From Planktosalinus sp963977065 (GTDB taxonomy: Bacteria; Bacteroidota; Bacteroidia; Flavobacteriales; Flavobacteriaceae): 64,000 bases of DNA. Position numbers and translations under genes: made by a program. This document shows, in pieces, positions 8,984 to 16,697 of the stretch. The notes below the pieces were generated by a model. The model worked only from the letters and a program-made list of their open reading frames with translations, made no database searches and was not told the origin of the DNA. The stretch covers positions 51,720 through 115,719 of the forward strand of contig CAXBNF010000006.1 in NCBI GenBank assembly GCA_963977065.1, written 5' to 3'. Each line of letters begins with the position of its first letter. Positions within the stretch are counted from its first letter, which is position 1.

Positions 8984-10091
8984 AGTGTTCTGATTTATTG
9001 TGTTTTTTCCATTCGGTTATTCCGCCTTCGAGGCTGAATAGTTTCAGTATTGGCTGTTGTTTTTTTAATAGTTCCAAAGCTTTTAAGCTACGTTGCCCAC
9101 TTTGGCAAAGGAGTACAACGGTTGTATTAAAATTAATTTCAGAAATGCTTTCGCGAAAGCAGCTTAAAGGCAGTTGTTGTGTTTCAAATTCAGAAATTAT
9201 TGGTGTTTCATCCGTTTCGCGAATATCTATGATGCTGCAATCTTCTGCCTTCCGAAGTATGTCGAAGGCTTCCACAGTAATAATGTTTTGAAGGTTTTTG
9301 TTGCAAAACCAATCGTAATTAAAGCTTAAGAAATCCTTTTTGTCTTTTGGCATCTCTTTTTGAAACTGATTATTTTTAGCCAATTGAAATTCATACACTG
9401 TATTGTTTAACAGGTTCAAAGTTAAAATTTTATTTACCAAAGGTGTACCAATTCCCGTGATGATTTTGATAGCTTCTGAAGCTTGCCACGTACCGATTAT
9501 ACCGGGCAAAACGCCTAAAACACCTACCTCATTACAAGAAGCTACAGATGCTGCATCAGGAGGCGTGGGAAACAAGTCGCGGTAGTTGGTTTTAAGATTA
9601 TTGTTTTGGAGATTGAACACACCCACCTGGCCTTCAAAGCGCATCACCGCTCCATAAATAAGAGGCTTATTGAGCAATACACAGGCGTCGTTAACCAAAT
9701 ATCGGGTGCTGAAATTATCCGTTCCGTCAATGATAAGGTCATAAGCTTTAAATAAAGTTAATGCATTTTGATTGGTAAGTTGGGCAGGGTAGGTGATTAC
9801 AGTAATTTCCGGATTAAGTGCTTTTAGTCTTTTAGCAGCGACTTCCACTTTGGGTTTTCCAATATCTGCAGTTGTAAAAAGTGTTTGCCGATGTAAATTG
9901 GTAATGGTAATGGTATCGAAATCTACAATTCCCAGAGTGCCCACTCCTGCACCGGCCAAATACTGCAAAGCGGGACAACCCAAGCCACCGGCGCCAATCA
10001 TCAAAATTTTGGTGGCAGCCAGTTTATCCTGAGCTTTCTTTCCAAAGCCGCTTAATTGCAATTGCCGTTGATATCTGTTTTCTGTATTCAT
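8976..10091 (-). CDS. moeB: MoaD-adenylating enzyme with rhodanese domain
   Basis: Activates the C-terminal glycine of MoaD as an acyl-adenylate and probably supplies sulfur. Residues 1-245 form the ThiF/MoeB E1-like domain, with the nucleotide loop GAGGLGCPALQYLAGAGVG near 34-52 and DGTDNFSTRYLVND. Residues 270-365 form a rhodanese domain with catalytic Cys in LLCQSGQRSLKAL. The domain order matches eukaryotic MOCS3-like proteins. ThiS could also be a partner, but placement between moaE and moaD argues for Moco. Confidence 0.92.
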   Translation of the reverse strand: MNTENRYQRQLQLSGFGKKAQDKLAATKILMIGAGGLGCPALQYLAGAGVGTLGIVDFDTITITNLHRQTLFTTADIGKPKVEVAAKRLKALNPEITVITYPAQLTNQNALTLFKAYDLIIDGTDNFSTRYLVNDACVLLNKPLIYGAVMRFEGQVGVFNLQNNNLKTNYRDLFPTPPDAASVASCNEVGVLGVLPGIIGTWQASEAIKIITGIGTPLVNKILTLNLLNNTVYEFQLAKNNQFQKEMPKDKKDFLSFNYDWFCNKNLQNIITVEAFDILRKAEDCSIIDIRETDETPIISEFETQQLPLSCFRESISEINFNTTVVLLCQSGQRSLKALELLKKQQPILKLFSLEGGITEWKKHNKSEHYE

Positions 10092-10100
10092 TTTTTTATT

Positions 10101-10334
10101 TTATCCACCTGAAAACGGGGGTAACAATGCCACTTCGTCTTCAGGTTTTAAAGTCGTGTTTTGTTGGATCATTTTCTTGTTTACGGCGATGGAAAAGGTC
10201 AACTTTTCTAATGCCGGGTATTGCTGTTGTATTCTTTTTTTCAAATCATCAGTGTCAGTAATACCGGTAAGTTTTTGACTTAATTTTCCGGTAACTTCAG
10301 CTAACTGTCCAAAAAATAAACATGTTATTTCCAT
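10101..10334 (-). CDS. moaD: molybdopterin synthase sulfur-carrier subunit
   Basis: A 77-aa ubiquitin-fold protein whose C-terminus LLPPFSGG ends in the double glycine that is thiocarboxylated. It pairs with MoaE to convert cyclic pyranopterin monophosphate to molybdopterin. It lies 9 bp before moeB, its activating enzyme, and 1 bp after mobA in the operon. Confidence 0.94.
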   Translation of the reverse strand: MEITCLFFGQLAEVTGKLSQKLTGITDTDDLKKRIQQQYPALEKLTFSIAVNKKMIQQNTTLKPEDEVALLPPFSGG

Positions 10335-10335
10335 T

Positions 10336-10923
10336 TTATAGATTTTTCAATGCATTCTTTAAATCTTCCCGGGTGTTGATGTTTTGGAAAAATAATTCCG
10401 AAAAGAGGGGGTTGTTATCAACAACTATTTTTTCCAATTTATAATTTGCTGCTAAGTCTGTAAGTTTATAGATCCCTTTATTCATGGTTGTTTTCCAACT
10501 CTTCAAACAAGATTTTGGATAGATACCAAAAAGGGGTTCTAATTTGTTTTTATATTGAGGAATACACACTGCATCTGTGTAGCAATTATCCAGCATGAAA
10601 TGAATTGCCTGAGCAGAAATATTAGGCATATCACAGCTTACGATAAAATTTTTATCCGAAGTGCTGTGTTGCAAAGCACTGTAAATACCTCCTGCCGGTC
10701 CGATGTCTTTTACCACATCTTCTATGACTTCCAGCCCGAATTGTTTATATGCGTTGTTATTGGAGACTATCACTACCTTTTTAACCACTTGTTGCAATTG
10801 CTCAATAACGATTTGTACTAGTGCTTTTCCATTGAATAGTTTCAGTCCTTTATCTTCGCCCATTCGGGAACTTTTCCCGCCGGCGAGAATGTAGGCTGTG
10901 GTATGTGGAATGGGTGGTTTCAT
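10336..10923 (-). CDS. mobA: molybdenum cofactor guanylyltransferase
   Basis: Predicted to attach GMP to Mo-molybdopterin, giving the guanine dinucleotide form used by DMSO-reductase-family enzymes. The 195-aa protein has the N-terminal nucleotidyltransferase motif ILAGGKSSRMGEDKGL (residues 12-27) and the metal-binding SCDMPNIS. Its presence implies that the host's molybdoenzyme belongs to the bis-MGD class. The start codon sits directly after the tauE-like gene with no spacing. Confidence 0.93.
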   Translation of the reverse strand: MKPPIPHTTAYILAGGKSSRMGEDKGLKLFNGKALVQIVIEQLQQVVKKVVIVSNNNAYKQFGLEVIEDVVKDIGPAGGIYSALQHSTSDKNFIVSCDMPNISAQAIHFMLDNCYTDAVCIPQYKNKLEPLFGIYPKSCLKSWKTTMNKGIYKLTDLAANYKLEKIVVDNNPLFSELFFQNINTREDLKNALKNL

Positions 10924-11661
10924 TTAGGTTAAAATTAATTTGACCGAAGCGATGAGCAACACAAAGGAGAGCAAATACTTTAGTTTTTTACTATTGAATT
11001 TATTTGCGCCAAAATAAGAGCCCAACAAACCGCCTACAAACGCCACACTGAGCATCGTCCACATTAAAACGTTGAATTGAACGCCTTGTAAAAACAAGCC
11101 CGACAGACCTGATACACTATTTACGAAAATGAAAAGCGCAGAAATAGCAGCCGTTTGTTTTAGGTTTGCCCAGCCCAAAAGGAGTATCAACGGACTTAGA
11201 ATAATACCTCCACCAATACCAATCATTCCGGAGAAAAGCCCTATAACAGCCCCTATCAATAATGAAAGTAACAAGAGTTGTTTTTTCGGATTCTTACCTT
11301 CATTGGTCCCAAATCCTAAAAAGCGTGCGATGGCAAAAAGCAACAAAATTCCTAATATGCGTTTATAAATCTGTTCGTCCACGGTGATTAAACCGCCGAT
11401 AAACGCCGCCGGAATGGAAGTTACCGCAAATGGCCAAAATAGTTTCCATTGAAAATAACCCTTTCGATAAAACTGGTAAAAGGCGATACCCGACACAAAT
11501 ATATTCAATACCAATGCCGTGGGGCGCATTGTTTCTGGAGGGAATGAAAACAAAGCCATCAATGCCAAATACCCACTTGCACCTCCGTGTCCAACAGAGG
11601 AATAGAAGAATGCTGCACTAAAAAGCAAGGTAAGAAACAAGATGGTGAATTCTATATTCAT
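10924..11661 (-). CDS. TauE/SafE-family membrane exporter in Moco operon
   Basis: A 245-aa inner-membrane protein with about eight hydrophobic segments and the repeated TauE/SafE motif (SVGHGGASGYLALMALF near residue 22 and MIGIGGGIILSPLILL in the second half). Family members move sulfite, sulfoacetate or related anions. It is embedded between mobA and the ModE-type gene, overlapping the latter by 4 bp, so it is co-expressed with Moco synthesis. Export of an oxyanion linked to the molybdoenzyme, or molybdate handling, is inference only. Confidence 0.88.
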   Translation of the reverse strand: MNIEFTILFLTLLFSAAFFYSSVGHGGASGYLALMALFSFPPETMRPTALVLNIFVSGIAFYQFYRKGYFQWKLFWPFAVTSIPAAFIGGLITVDEQIYKRILGILLLFAIARFLGFGTNEGKNPKKQLLLLSLLIGAVIGLFSGMIGIGGGIILSPLILLLGWANLKQTAAISALFIFVNSVSGLSGLFLQGVQFNVLMWTMLSVAFVGGLLGSYFGANKFNSKKLKYLLSFVLLIASVKLILT

Positions 11662-11999
11662 TTATTTCCCTGATTGATTTGTGATTTAAAAGTTTCAAAG
11701 GCTTTTTGACACACTTCAAATTGTTTTAGCAAAGTTTCGCCTGCGGCTGTTAGTTTGCTGCCGCCTCCATTTGTACCGCCGCTATTTTTCTCTACAATGA
11801 GTTGGCCGGAAACGGAATTCAGTTCTTTGATTATTTCCCAGGCGTGTCGATAAGACATCTTCATTTTTTTAGCCGCTTCGGTGATGGAGCCCAGTTCTTT
11901 GATGGCTAAAAGCAGTTTTTGTCGCCCGGGTCCCAATTGGTGTCCCTGGTCGGTTTCCAGCCAGATGCGTCCTTTTATTTGGTAGTTTTTTATGTCCAT
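11658..11999 (-). CDS. ModE N-terminal-type winged-helix regulator
   Basis: A 113-aa protein equal to the DNA-binding half of ModE. It shows LGPGRQKLLLAIKELGSITEAAKKMKMSYRHAWEIIKELN-like helices, then a wing containing GGTNGGGSKLT. The C-terminal molybdate-binding (MOP) domains of full ModE are absent, so it may sense nothing itself or bind a partner. ATG at 11999 is chosen over an upstream TTG inside moeA. Likely regulates Moco or molybdoenzyme genes. Confidence 0.87.
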   Translation of the reverse strand: MDIKNYQIKGRIWLETDQGHQLGPGRQKLLLAIKELGSITEAAKKMKMSYRHAWEIIKELNSVSGQLIVEKNSGGTNGGGSKLTAAGETLLKQFEVCQKAFETFKSQINQGNK

Positions 12000-12000
12000 T

Positions 12001-13176
12001 TTAAGCAAGCATTAAAACAACTACTAAATCACCTTTTTTGCATTCCGTTTTATCTTCGTCAAGCGTAATTAAGCAATCTGCTATTGCAAATGAATTGAGC
12101 ATATAACTGAGTTGGCTGTCTAATATTTTGACTCCGTTTTCTGTGGTTTTACCTTTTAAAAAATGGGTCAAGCCCGGTTTTTTATTGAAATCATTTACCA
12201 AAGACAGCGTCAACGTTTTTAAATGTATTTTTTGCATCAATGCATCAATAGCGGTCACTACATATTCATAAAAACAGGTCATTACCGCTGCCGGATTTCC
12301 GGGAAGTGCAAAAATGAGTGCGTTTGAGGTCGTGCCGAAATAAAAAGGTTTGCCGGGTTTTTGTTTCACCTTATGGAAAATTTTCTCCACGCCACATTTT
12401 TCCAAAGCCGCGGGAACCAAATCATAATTCCCCACAGAAACACCTCCGGTGAGAATGATAATGTCGCTGTTCAATTGACTTTCAATTGCATTTTCAATAA
12501 GCTCTGAATCATCGTCAACCAGTGCCACCGAAACCGGCTCAATACCCAGTTGGCGCAAAGCGGCTGTTAATCCAATTCCGTTGGATTCATAGATTTTACC
12601 TGTTTCGAGCGTTTCTCCTGCTTTTATGAGTTCCTTTCCTGTGATAATGATGCTCACTTTGGGTTTGGTATACACCTTCACTTTTGAATATCCCATTCCT
12701 GCCAAATAGGAAATGCCGGCAGGATTTAATATTTGTCCTTTTTGTAAAGCGACATCTCCCTTTTTAGTCTGCGAACCTTTGGGGCGGATGTTGCTTCCTT
12801 GTTTTAGACCTTCGTCAAGCAAAGTTATATTATTAGCGTAGCGCTCTACTTTTTCCTGCATAATCACGGTATCGACCTCGGGAGGAACCGGAGCACCGGT
12901 AAAAATCCGGATGGCTTCATTGGCGCCTGTTTTTAAACTGTTTTCACTTCCGGCTTGCACTTCGCCAATCACGGTCAGGGCACTTTTCTTATCCCATTTA
13001 GAATATGAAAACGCATAGCCATCCATCGCTGAATTGTCAAAAGGCGGTGTATCTATTTTTGCAAAAAGCGTCTCAGCCAAGACAAATCCCAATGCATCAG
13101 AAAGTGATATTTCTTCAACACGTGGTGATTTACCGTGTTTTATAATGTGTTGTTTAGCTTCTAAAACTGAGATCAT
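12001..13176 (-). CDS. moeA: molybdopterin molybdotransferase
   Basis: Inserts molybdate into adenylated molybdopterin. The 391-aa product contains DTPPFDNSAMDGYA, RIFTGAPVPPEVDTVIMQE, the central MoaB-like motif GGVSVGNYD, and ALPGNPAAVMTCF. ATG at 13176 (MISVLEAKQ) fits the family start; the frame extends upstream into moaA from a weaker candidate. It is second in the operon and its stop is adjacent to the ModE-like start. Confidence 0.94.
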   Translation of the reverse strand: MISVLEAKQHIIKHGKSPRVEEISLSDALGFVLAETLFAKIDTPPFDNSAMDGYAFSYSKWDKKSALTVIGEVQAGSENSLKTGANEAIRIFTGAPVPPEVDTVIMQEKVERYANNITLLDEGLKQGSNIRPKGSQTKKGDVALQKGQILNPAGISYLAGMGYSKVKVYTKPKVSIIITGKELIKAGETLETGKIYESNGIGLTAALRQLGIEPVSVALVDDDSELIENAIESQLNSDIIILTGGVSVGNYDLVPAALEKCGVEKIFHKVKQKPGKPFYFGTTSNALIFALPGNPAAVMTCFYEYVVTAIDALMQKIHLKTLTLSLVNDFNKKPGLTHFLKGKTTENGVKILDSQLSYMLNSFAIADCLITLDEDKTECKKGDLVVVLMLA

Positions 13177-13228
13177 TTTTAATTGATTATTCTGGTTATG
13201 ACGTTTTGGGAATAACGGTGGGTAAAAG

Positions 13229-14209
13229 TTAACCTCCAATGCGTATCATACTCCGATTGTCTATTTTATTCTTATCTATTTGATGGAAATCACCTTCAAA
13301 CTGTCCGCCGAGTGCTTTTTCTTTTTGCCCCACACATTTTTTGATTATGGGTGTGATGTCTTCCTGATTTCGCAAAACGGAAAGGATATCAGCTTCGCCT
13401 TTTGAGAAAAGACAATTTTTCATTTTGCCGTCTGCGGTGAGTCGCATCCGGTTGCAATTGTGACAAAAAGGGGCACTCATCGTGCTGATAACGGCAAAAG
13501 TCCCTTCGTGATTGAGGGGTTTGTATTTTTTTGCGGTAGCATTGACTTCGTCTTTTATCTTGATATAGCTATACTGCGTTTCAATTAAGTTGAGAACTTC
13601 CTGATAACTAAATACTTTTGAGCTGTTCCATTGATTTTTATCAAAGGGCATAAACTCTATGAAGCGCACGTGAACGGGTTGGTTTTTGGTCCATTCTATA
13701 AAATCGAGAATTTCGTTGTCGTTGATGCCTTTCATCACCACCACATTCACTTTAAGGTGAAACCCTTCTTCAATCAACAGCTGAATATTTTTCCAAACCT
13801 TATCAAACAAATCACGTTTGGTAAGTTCCAGAAATTTATCCCGTTTCAAAGTATCCAAACTCACATTAACAGACCTGATTCCTGCCTGATGAAAAACTTC
13901 AATAAAATCATCTGCCAAACCGCCGTTAGTCGTTAAAGAAAGTTCCACAGGAAATTTTGAAATTCGTTCAATAATGTCTTTAGCGTCTTTTCTCACAAGA
14001 GGTTCGCCGCCGGTCAACCTGATTTTTTTGATTCCCAAGTCCACAAAGGTTTTGACAATGCTTTCAATTTCGTAGGCTTGCATCAAATGTTTGGCAGGCA
14101 TAAATTTCATTTGCTCATTGGGCATACAATACACACATCGGAAGTTACAAGCATCGGTTAGGGAGATGCGCAGGTAATCGTGGGTTCTATTGAAAGTGTC
14201 TTTGAGCAT
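13229..14209 (-). CDS. moaA: GTP 3',8-cyclase
   Basis: Radical SAM enzyme for the first Moco step. The 326-aa protein has the N-terminal cluster motif CNFRCVYC (Cys21, 25, 28), a second C-terminal cluster region CHNCNRMRL with a further Cys in KMKNCLF, the GGEPL motif, and ends IRIGG, the C-terminal Gly-Gly needed for activity. It is first in the nine-gene Moco operon. Near-consensus -7 box TATCTTTA lies on the minus strand at 14231-14238. Confidence 0.96.
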   Translation of the reverse strand: MLKDTFNRTHDYLRISLTDACNFRCVYCMPNEQMKFMPAKHLMQAYEIESIVKTFVDLGIKKIRLTGGEPLVRKDAKDIIERISKFPVELSLTTNGGLADDFIEVFHQAGIRSVNVSLDTLKRDKFLELTKRDLFDKVWKNIQLLIEEGFHLKVNVVVMKGINDNEILDFIEWTKNQPVHVRFIEFMPFDKNQWNSSKVFSYQEVLNLIETQYSYIKIKDEVNATAKKYKPLNHEGTFAVISTMSAPFCHNCNRMRLTADGKMKNCLFSKGEADILSVLRNQEDITPIIKKCVGQKEKALGGQFEGDFHQIDKNKIDNRSMIRIGG

Positions 14210-14373
14210 TTTACTCGTGTTACTTGAATTTAAAGATACGAAAGTTAGCGATTATTTGAATGAGAAAAAAGTACTAATGATTTACCGACTCCTTGTGTTT
14301 CAAAAAGGGACCTCTGATTATTTTTAACAAAACTTTCTGTTTAATAAAAGGAATGTTTAGGTTAAACATTTCG

Positions 14374-14381
14374 TATCTTTG
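14374..14381 (+). promoter_or_regulatory. -7 box of the TetR/ABC1 operon
   Basis: TATCTTTG matches TAnnTTTG exactly, 22 bp before the ATG at 14404, implying a 5' leader of about 16 nt. A good -33 TTG is not evident. Confidence 0.6.
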
Positions 14382-14403
14382 TATAGCACTAAAAATCACA
14401 CTT

Positions 14404-15072
14404 ATGGCAACTAAAAAAAAGACTTCCGCTACAAAAAAAGTAACACGTCAGCAACTTATTGATATGTATATGCAGTATGTGCTGGAGCACGAAAAGGCCC
14501 CTGTTTCAATTTACAAATTCTCCAAAGAACATGGTTTTACAGAACAGGACTTTTACAAGCACTTTGGTTCCTTTGAAGGTTTGAAATCGGGTATCTGGAC
14601 TACTTTTTATCAGATGACTACAGATCTTTCTCAAAAGAATAAAGAGTATGAAAGCTTCTCAAATCAGGAAAAAATGCTCACATTTTTCTACACCTTTTTT
14701 GAATTGCTCACGGCAAACCGCAGTTATGTATTGTTTTCGCTTCACGAAGACAAAGACAAACTGAAGATGATGCAGCAGCTTTCGCCTTTGCGAAAAAAAA
14801 TAAAAGCATTTGCCAGCGAACTCATTGAAGAAAAGAACGATGAGCAACAACTTAAATTTCTCAAACAACCTGCGGTGATTTTCTCTGAAGGAGCCTGGTT
14901 GCAATTTGTATTTATCCTCAAATTCTGGATGGATGACAATTCGCCCTCCTTTGAAAAAACCGATGTGGTTATCGAAAAATCAGTGCGTGCTATCTTTGAT
15001 GTGTTTGCAACCACACCCCTTGAAAGTGTCATTGACTTCGGAAAGTTTATCTGGAAAGAGAAAATGGCTTAG
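14404..15072 (+). CDS. TetR/AcrR-family transcriptional regulator
   Basis: A 222-aa protein with a basic Lys/Thr-rich N-terminus, then a helix-turn-helix (SIYKFSKEHGFTEQDFYKHFGSFEGL, residues about 37-61) of the TetR type and a helical ligand domain. The ATG at 14404 is chosen because the promoter box at 14374 lies inside the upstream extension of the frame. It is followed by the ABC1 kinase-like gene 79 bp downstream and probably controls it. The ligand is unknown. Confidence 0.85.
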   Translation: MATKKKTSATKKVTRQQLIDMYMQYVLEHEKAPVSIYKFSKEHGFTEQDFYKHFGSFEGLKSGIWTTFYQMTTDLSQKNKEYESFSNQEKMLTFFYTFFELLTANRSYVLFSLHEDKDKLKMMQQLSPLRKKIKAFASELIEEKNDEQQLKFLKQPAVIFSEGAWLQFVFILKFWMDDNSPSFEKTDVVIEKSVRAIFDVFATTPLESVIDFGKFIWKEKMA

Positions 15073-15151
15073 GAAGTACAAAGTTAGAAGTATGAAGTTA
15101 GAAGTTAAAAGGGATTAGCAAATTCGTGTTAATCTGTAAATCAGTTATCGA

Positions 15152-16465
15152 ATGAAAACATTAGACCATATCCCAACGGGAAAAATCCAGCGTGCATCCA
15201 AATTGGTTAAGACCGGCGTGAAAGTGGGTGGAAACTATTTGAAATATTATGGAGGCAAGTTAGTAAATCCCGAGTTGACCAAGGATAAGCTTAATGAGGA
15301 AAATGCTGAAGATATTTATGACGGGCTTAAAAGTATGAAAGGCAGTGCGTTGAAAGTGGCGCAAATGCTAAGTATGGAAAAGAACATTATGCCGCGGGCT
15401 TATGTGGAAAAATTTTCTTTGGCACAGTTTCAGGTACCGCCCTTGTCTGCTCCGCTGGTGCGCAAGACTTTTAAAAAATATCTGGGTCAGGAGCCCGAAG
15501 CTTTGTTTGATACTTTTGAAGCAGATTCAGTCAATGCAGCAAGTATCGGGCAGGTGCACCGTGCCACTTTGAACGGAAAGCAACTGGCTGTAAAAATTCA
15601 ATATCCCGGTATTGCAGAGAGTATTAGTAGTGACCTCGCGTTAGTAAAGCCGGTGGCACTGAAAATGTTTAACATCAAAGCTAAAGATTCAGATAAGTAT
15701 TTTAAAGAGGTTGAAGACAAACTCATGGAAGAGACAGATTACAACCTCGAATTAAAGCAAAGTCGTGAAATAACTGAAGCCTGTGCACACATTCCCAATT
15801 TGAAATTTCCGGATTACTATGAAAACCTCTCCAGCGAACGCATACTCACAATGGACTGGATGGATGGCGAACACCTTTCTGAATTCACAAGGCGCAATAC
15901 AGACAAGGTACTGGCAGACAAAATAGGCCAAACCCTTTGGGATTTTTATATGTACCAGATGCACGTTTTAAAAAGTGTGCATGCAGACCCCCATCCCGGA
16001 AATTTTTTAGTGAGTCCTGAGGGGGAATTGATTGCCATTGACTTTGGTTGTATCAAGCGGGTACCTCAAGAGTTTTATGATCCTTACTTTGAGCTGGCAA
16101 AGCCTGAGAATATCAATAACCCAAAAATCTTTACTGAAAAGATGATGGATTTGGAAATTTTACGTAAAGAAGATACCGATGAAGAGCTGAAATTTTTCTC
16201 AGAGTTGTTTCATGAAATACTCAGTTTATTTACGCAGCCATTCCACTGTGATAATTTTGACTTTTCAGACCCTCTATTTTTTGGTAAAATCGCCGAGTTA
16301 AGTGATAAATATTCCAAAGACACCGAAATTAGAAAAATGAATGGGAATAGAGGCTCCAAACACTTTTTATATATTAACCGCACCTTTTTTGGACTCTATA
16401 ATTTGATGAATGATTTGGGGGCACGCGTGCGCATTAATGACTATCGTATTTACACTGAGAATTAA
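15152..16465 (+). CDS. ABC1/AarF/UbiB-family atypical kinase
   Basis: A 437-aa member of the UbiB-like family, linked elsewhere to quinone or lipid metabolism. The KxGQ-type motif appears as KGSALKVAQML (residues 63-73), the Ala-rich loop as NAASIGQVHRA, the catalytic-loop region as HADPHPGNF, and the metal-binding DFG as AIDFGCIKR. All signature elements are present, so it should bind nucleotide. In Flavobacteriia this gene often follows a TetR regulator, as here. The substrate is unknown. The 79-bp gap before it contains short AGTTAGAAGT-like repeats. Confidence 0.88.
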   Translation: MKTLDHIPTGKIQRASKLVKTGVKVGGNYLKYYGGKLVNPELTKDKLNEENAEDIYDGLKSMKGSALKVAQMLSMEKNIMPRAYVEKFSLAQFQVPPLSAPLVRKTFKKYLGQEPEALFDTFEADSVNAASIGQVHRATLNGKQLAVKIQYPGIAESISSDLALVKPVALKMFNIKAKDSDKYFKEVEDKLMEETDYNLELKQSREITEACAHIPNLKFPDYYENLSSERILTMDWMDGEHLSEFTRRNTDKVLADKIGQTLWDFYMYQMHVLKSVHADPHPGNFLVSPEGELIAIDFGCIKRVPQEFYDPYFELAKPENINNPKIFTEKMMDLEILRKEDTDEELKFFSELFHEILSLFTQPFHCDNFDFSDPLFFGKIAELSDKYSKDTEIRKMNGNRGSKHFLYINRTFFGLYNLMNDLGARVRINDYRIYTEN

Positions 16466-16510
16466 TATATTGCCTAATAAAATATTAACAAAATATTCTG
16501 TTTAAATATT

Positions 16511-16540
16511 TTGCGTAAAGAATAAACAGTATTATATTTA
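16511..16540 (+). promoter_or_regulatory. candidate promoter of an intergenic RNA
   Basis: TTG at 16511-16513, a 19-bp spacer and TATATTTA at 16533-16540 form a near-consensus Bacteroidetes promoter. It lies 46 bp after the ABC1 gene stop and points away from any plus-strand gene for more than 5 kb. Confidence 0.4.
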
Positions 16541-16546
16541 CATCAT

Positions 16547-16680
16547 AGATAAATACTGTGGGAAATAAATTGCTATGAAAAATTAATTTTCACACAAACA
16601 CAGTGAATTTTTTATTTATTGGTTAGGTTGTTTTAAAGAGGTATGCTCACGTTCTTCAAAGGAGTGTACCTCTTTTGTTT
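16547..16680 (+). ncRNA. candidate structured small RNA
   Basis: The predicted transcript runs from the promoter at 16511-16540 to the hairpin-T-run terminator at 16635-16683, about 130 nt. It contains no credible ORF. Complementary segments ACTGTG (16555-16560) and CACAGT (16599-16604) enclose an inner stem TGAAAA/TTTTCA (16576-16592), suggesting a folded 5' domain. No known RNA family is recognised. Confidence 0.35.
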
Positions 16681-16683
16681 TTT
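16635..16683. terminator. intrinsic terminator between the ABC1 and CHAT genes
   Basis: AAAGAGGTA (16635-16643) and TACCTCTTT (16667-16675) form a 9-bp stem with a 23-nt loop, followed by a T-rich tract. It can serve the predicted small RNA and, on the other strand, the CHAT operon. Confidence 0.6.
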
Positions 16684-16697
16684 AATATAAATTTCCA

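Noticed and set aside
15084..15108. Regulatory array of AGTTAGAAGT repeats
   Set aside because: Short, degenerate, and similar stretches occur after other genes (for example near 23000 and 49170); probably simple intergenic repeats common in this group.
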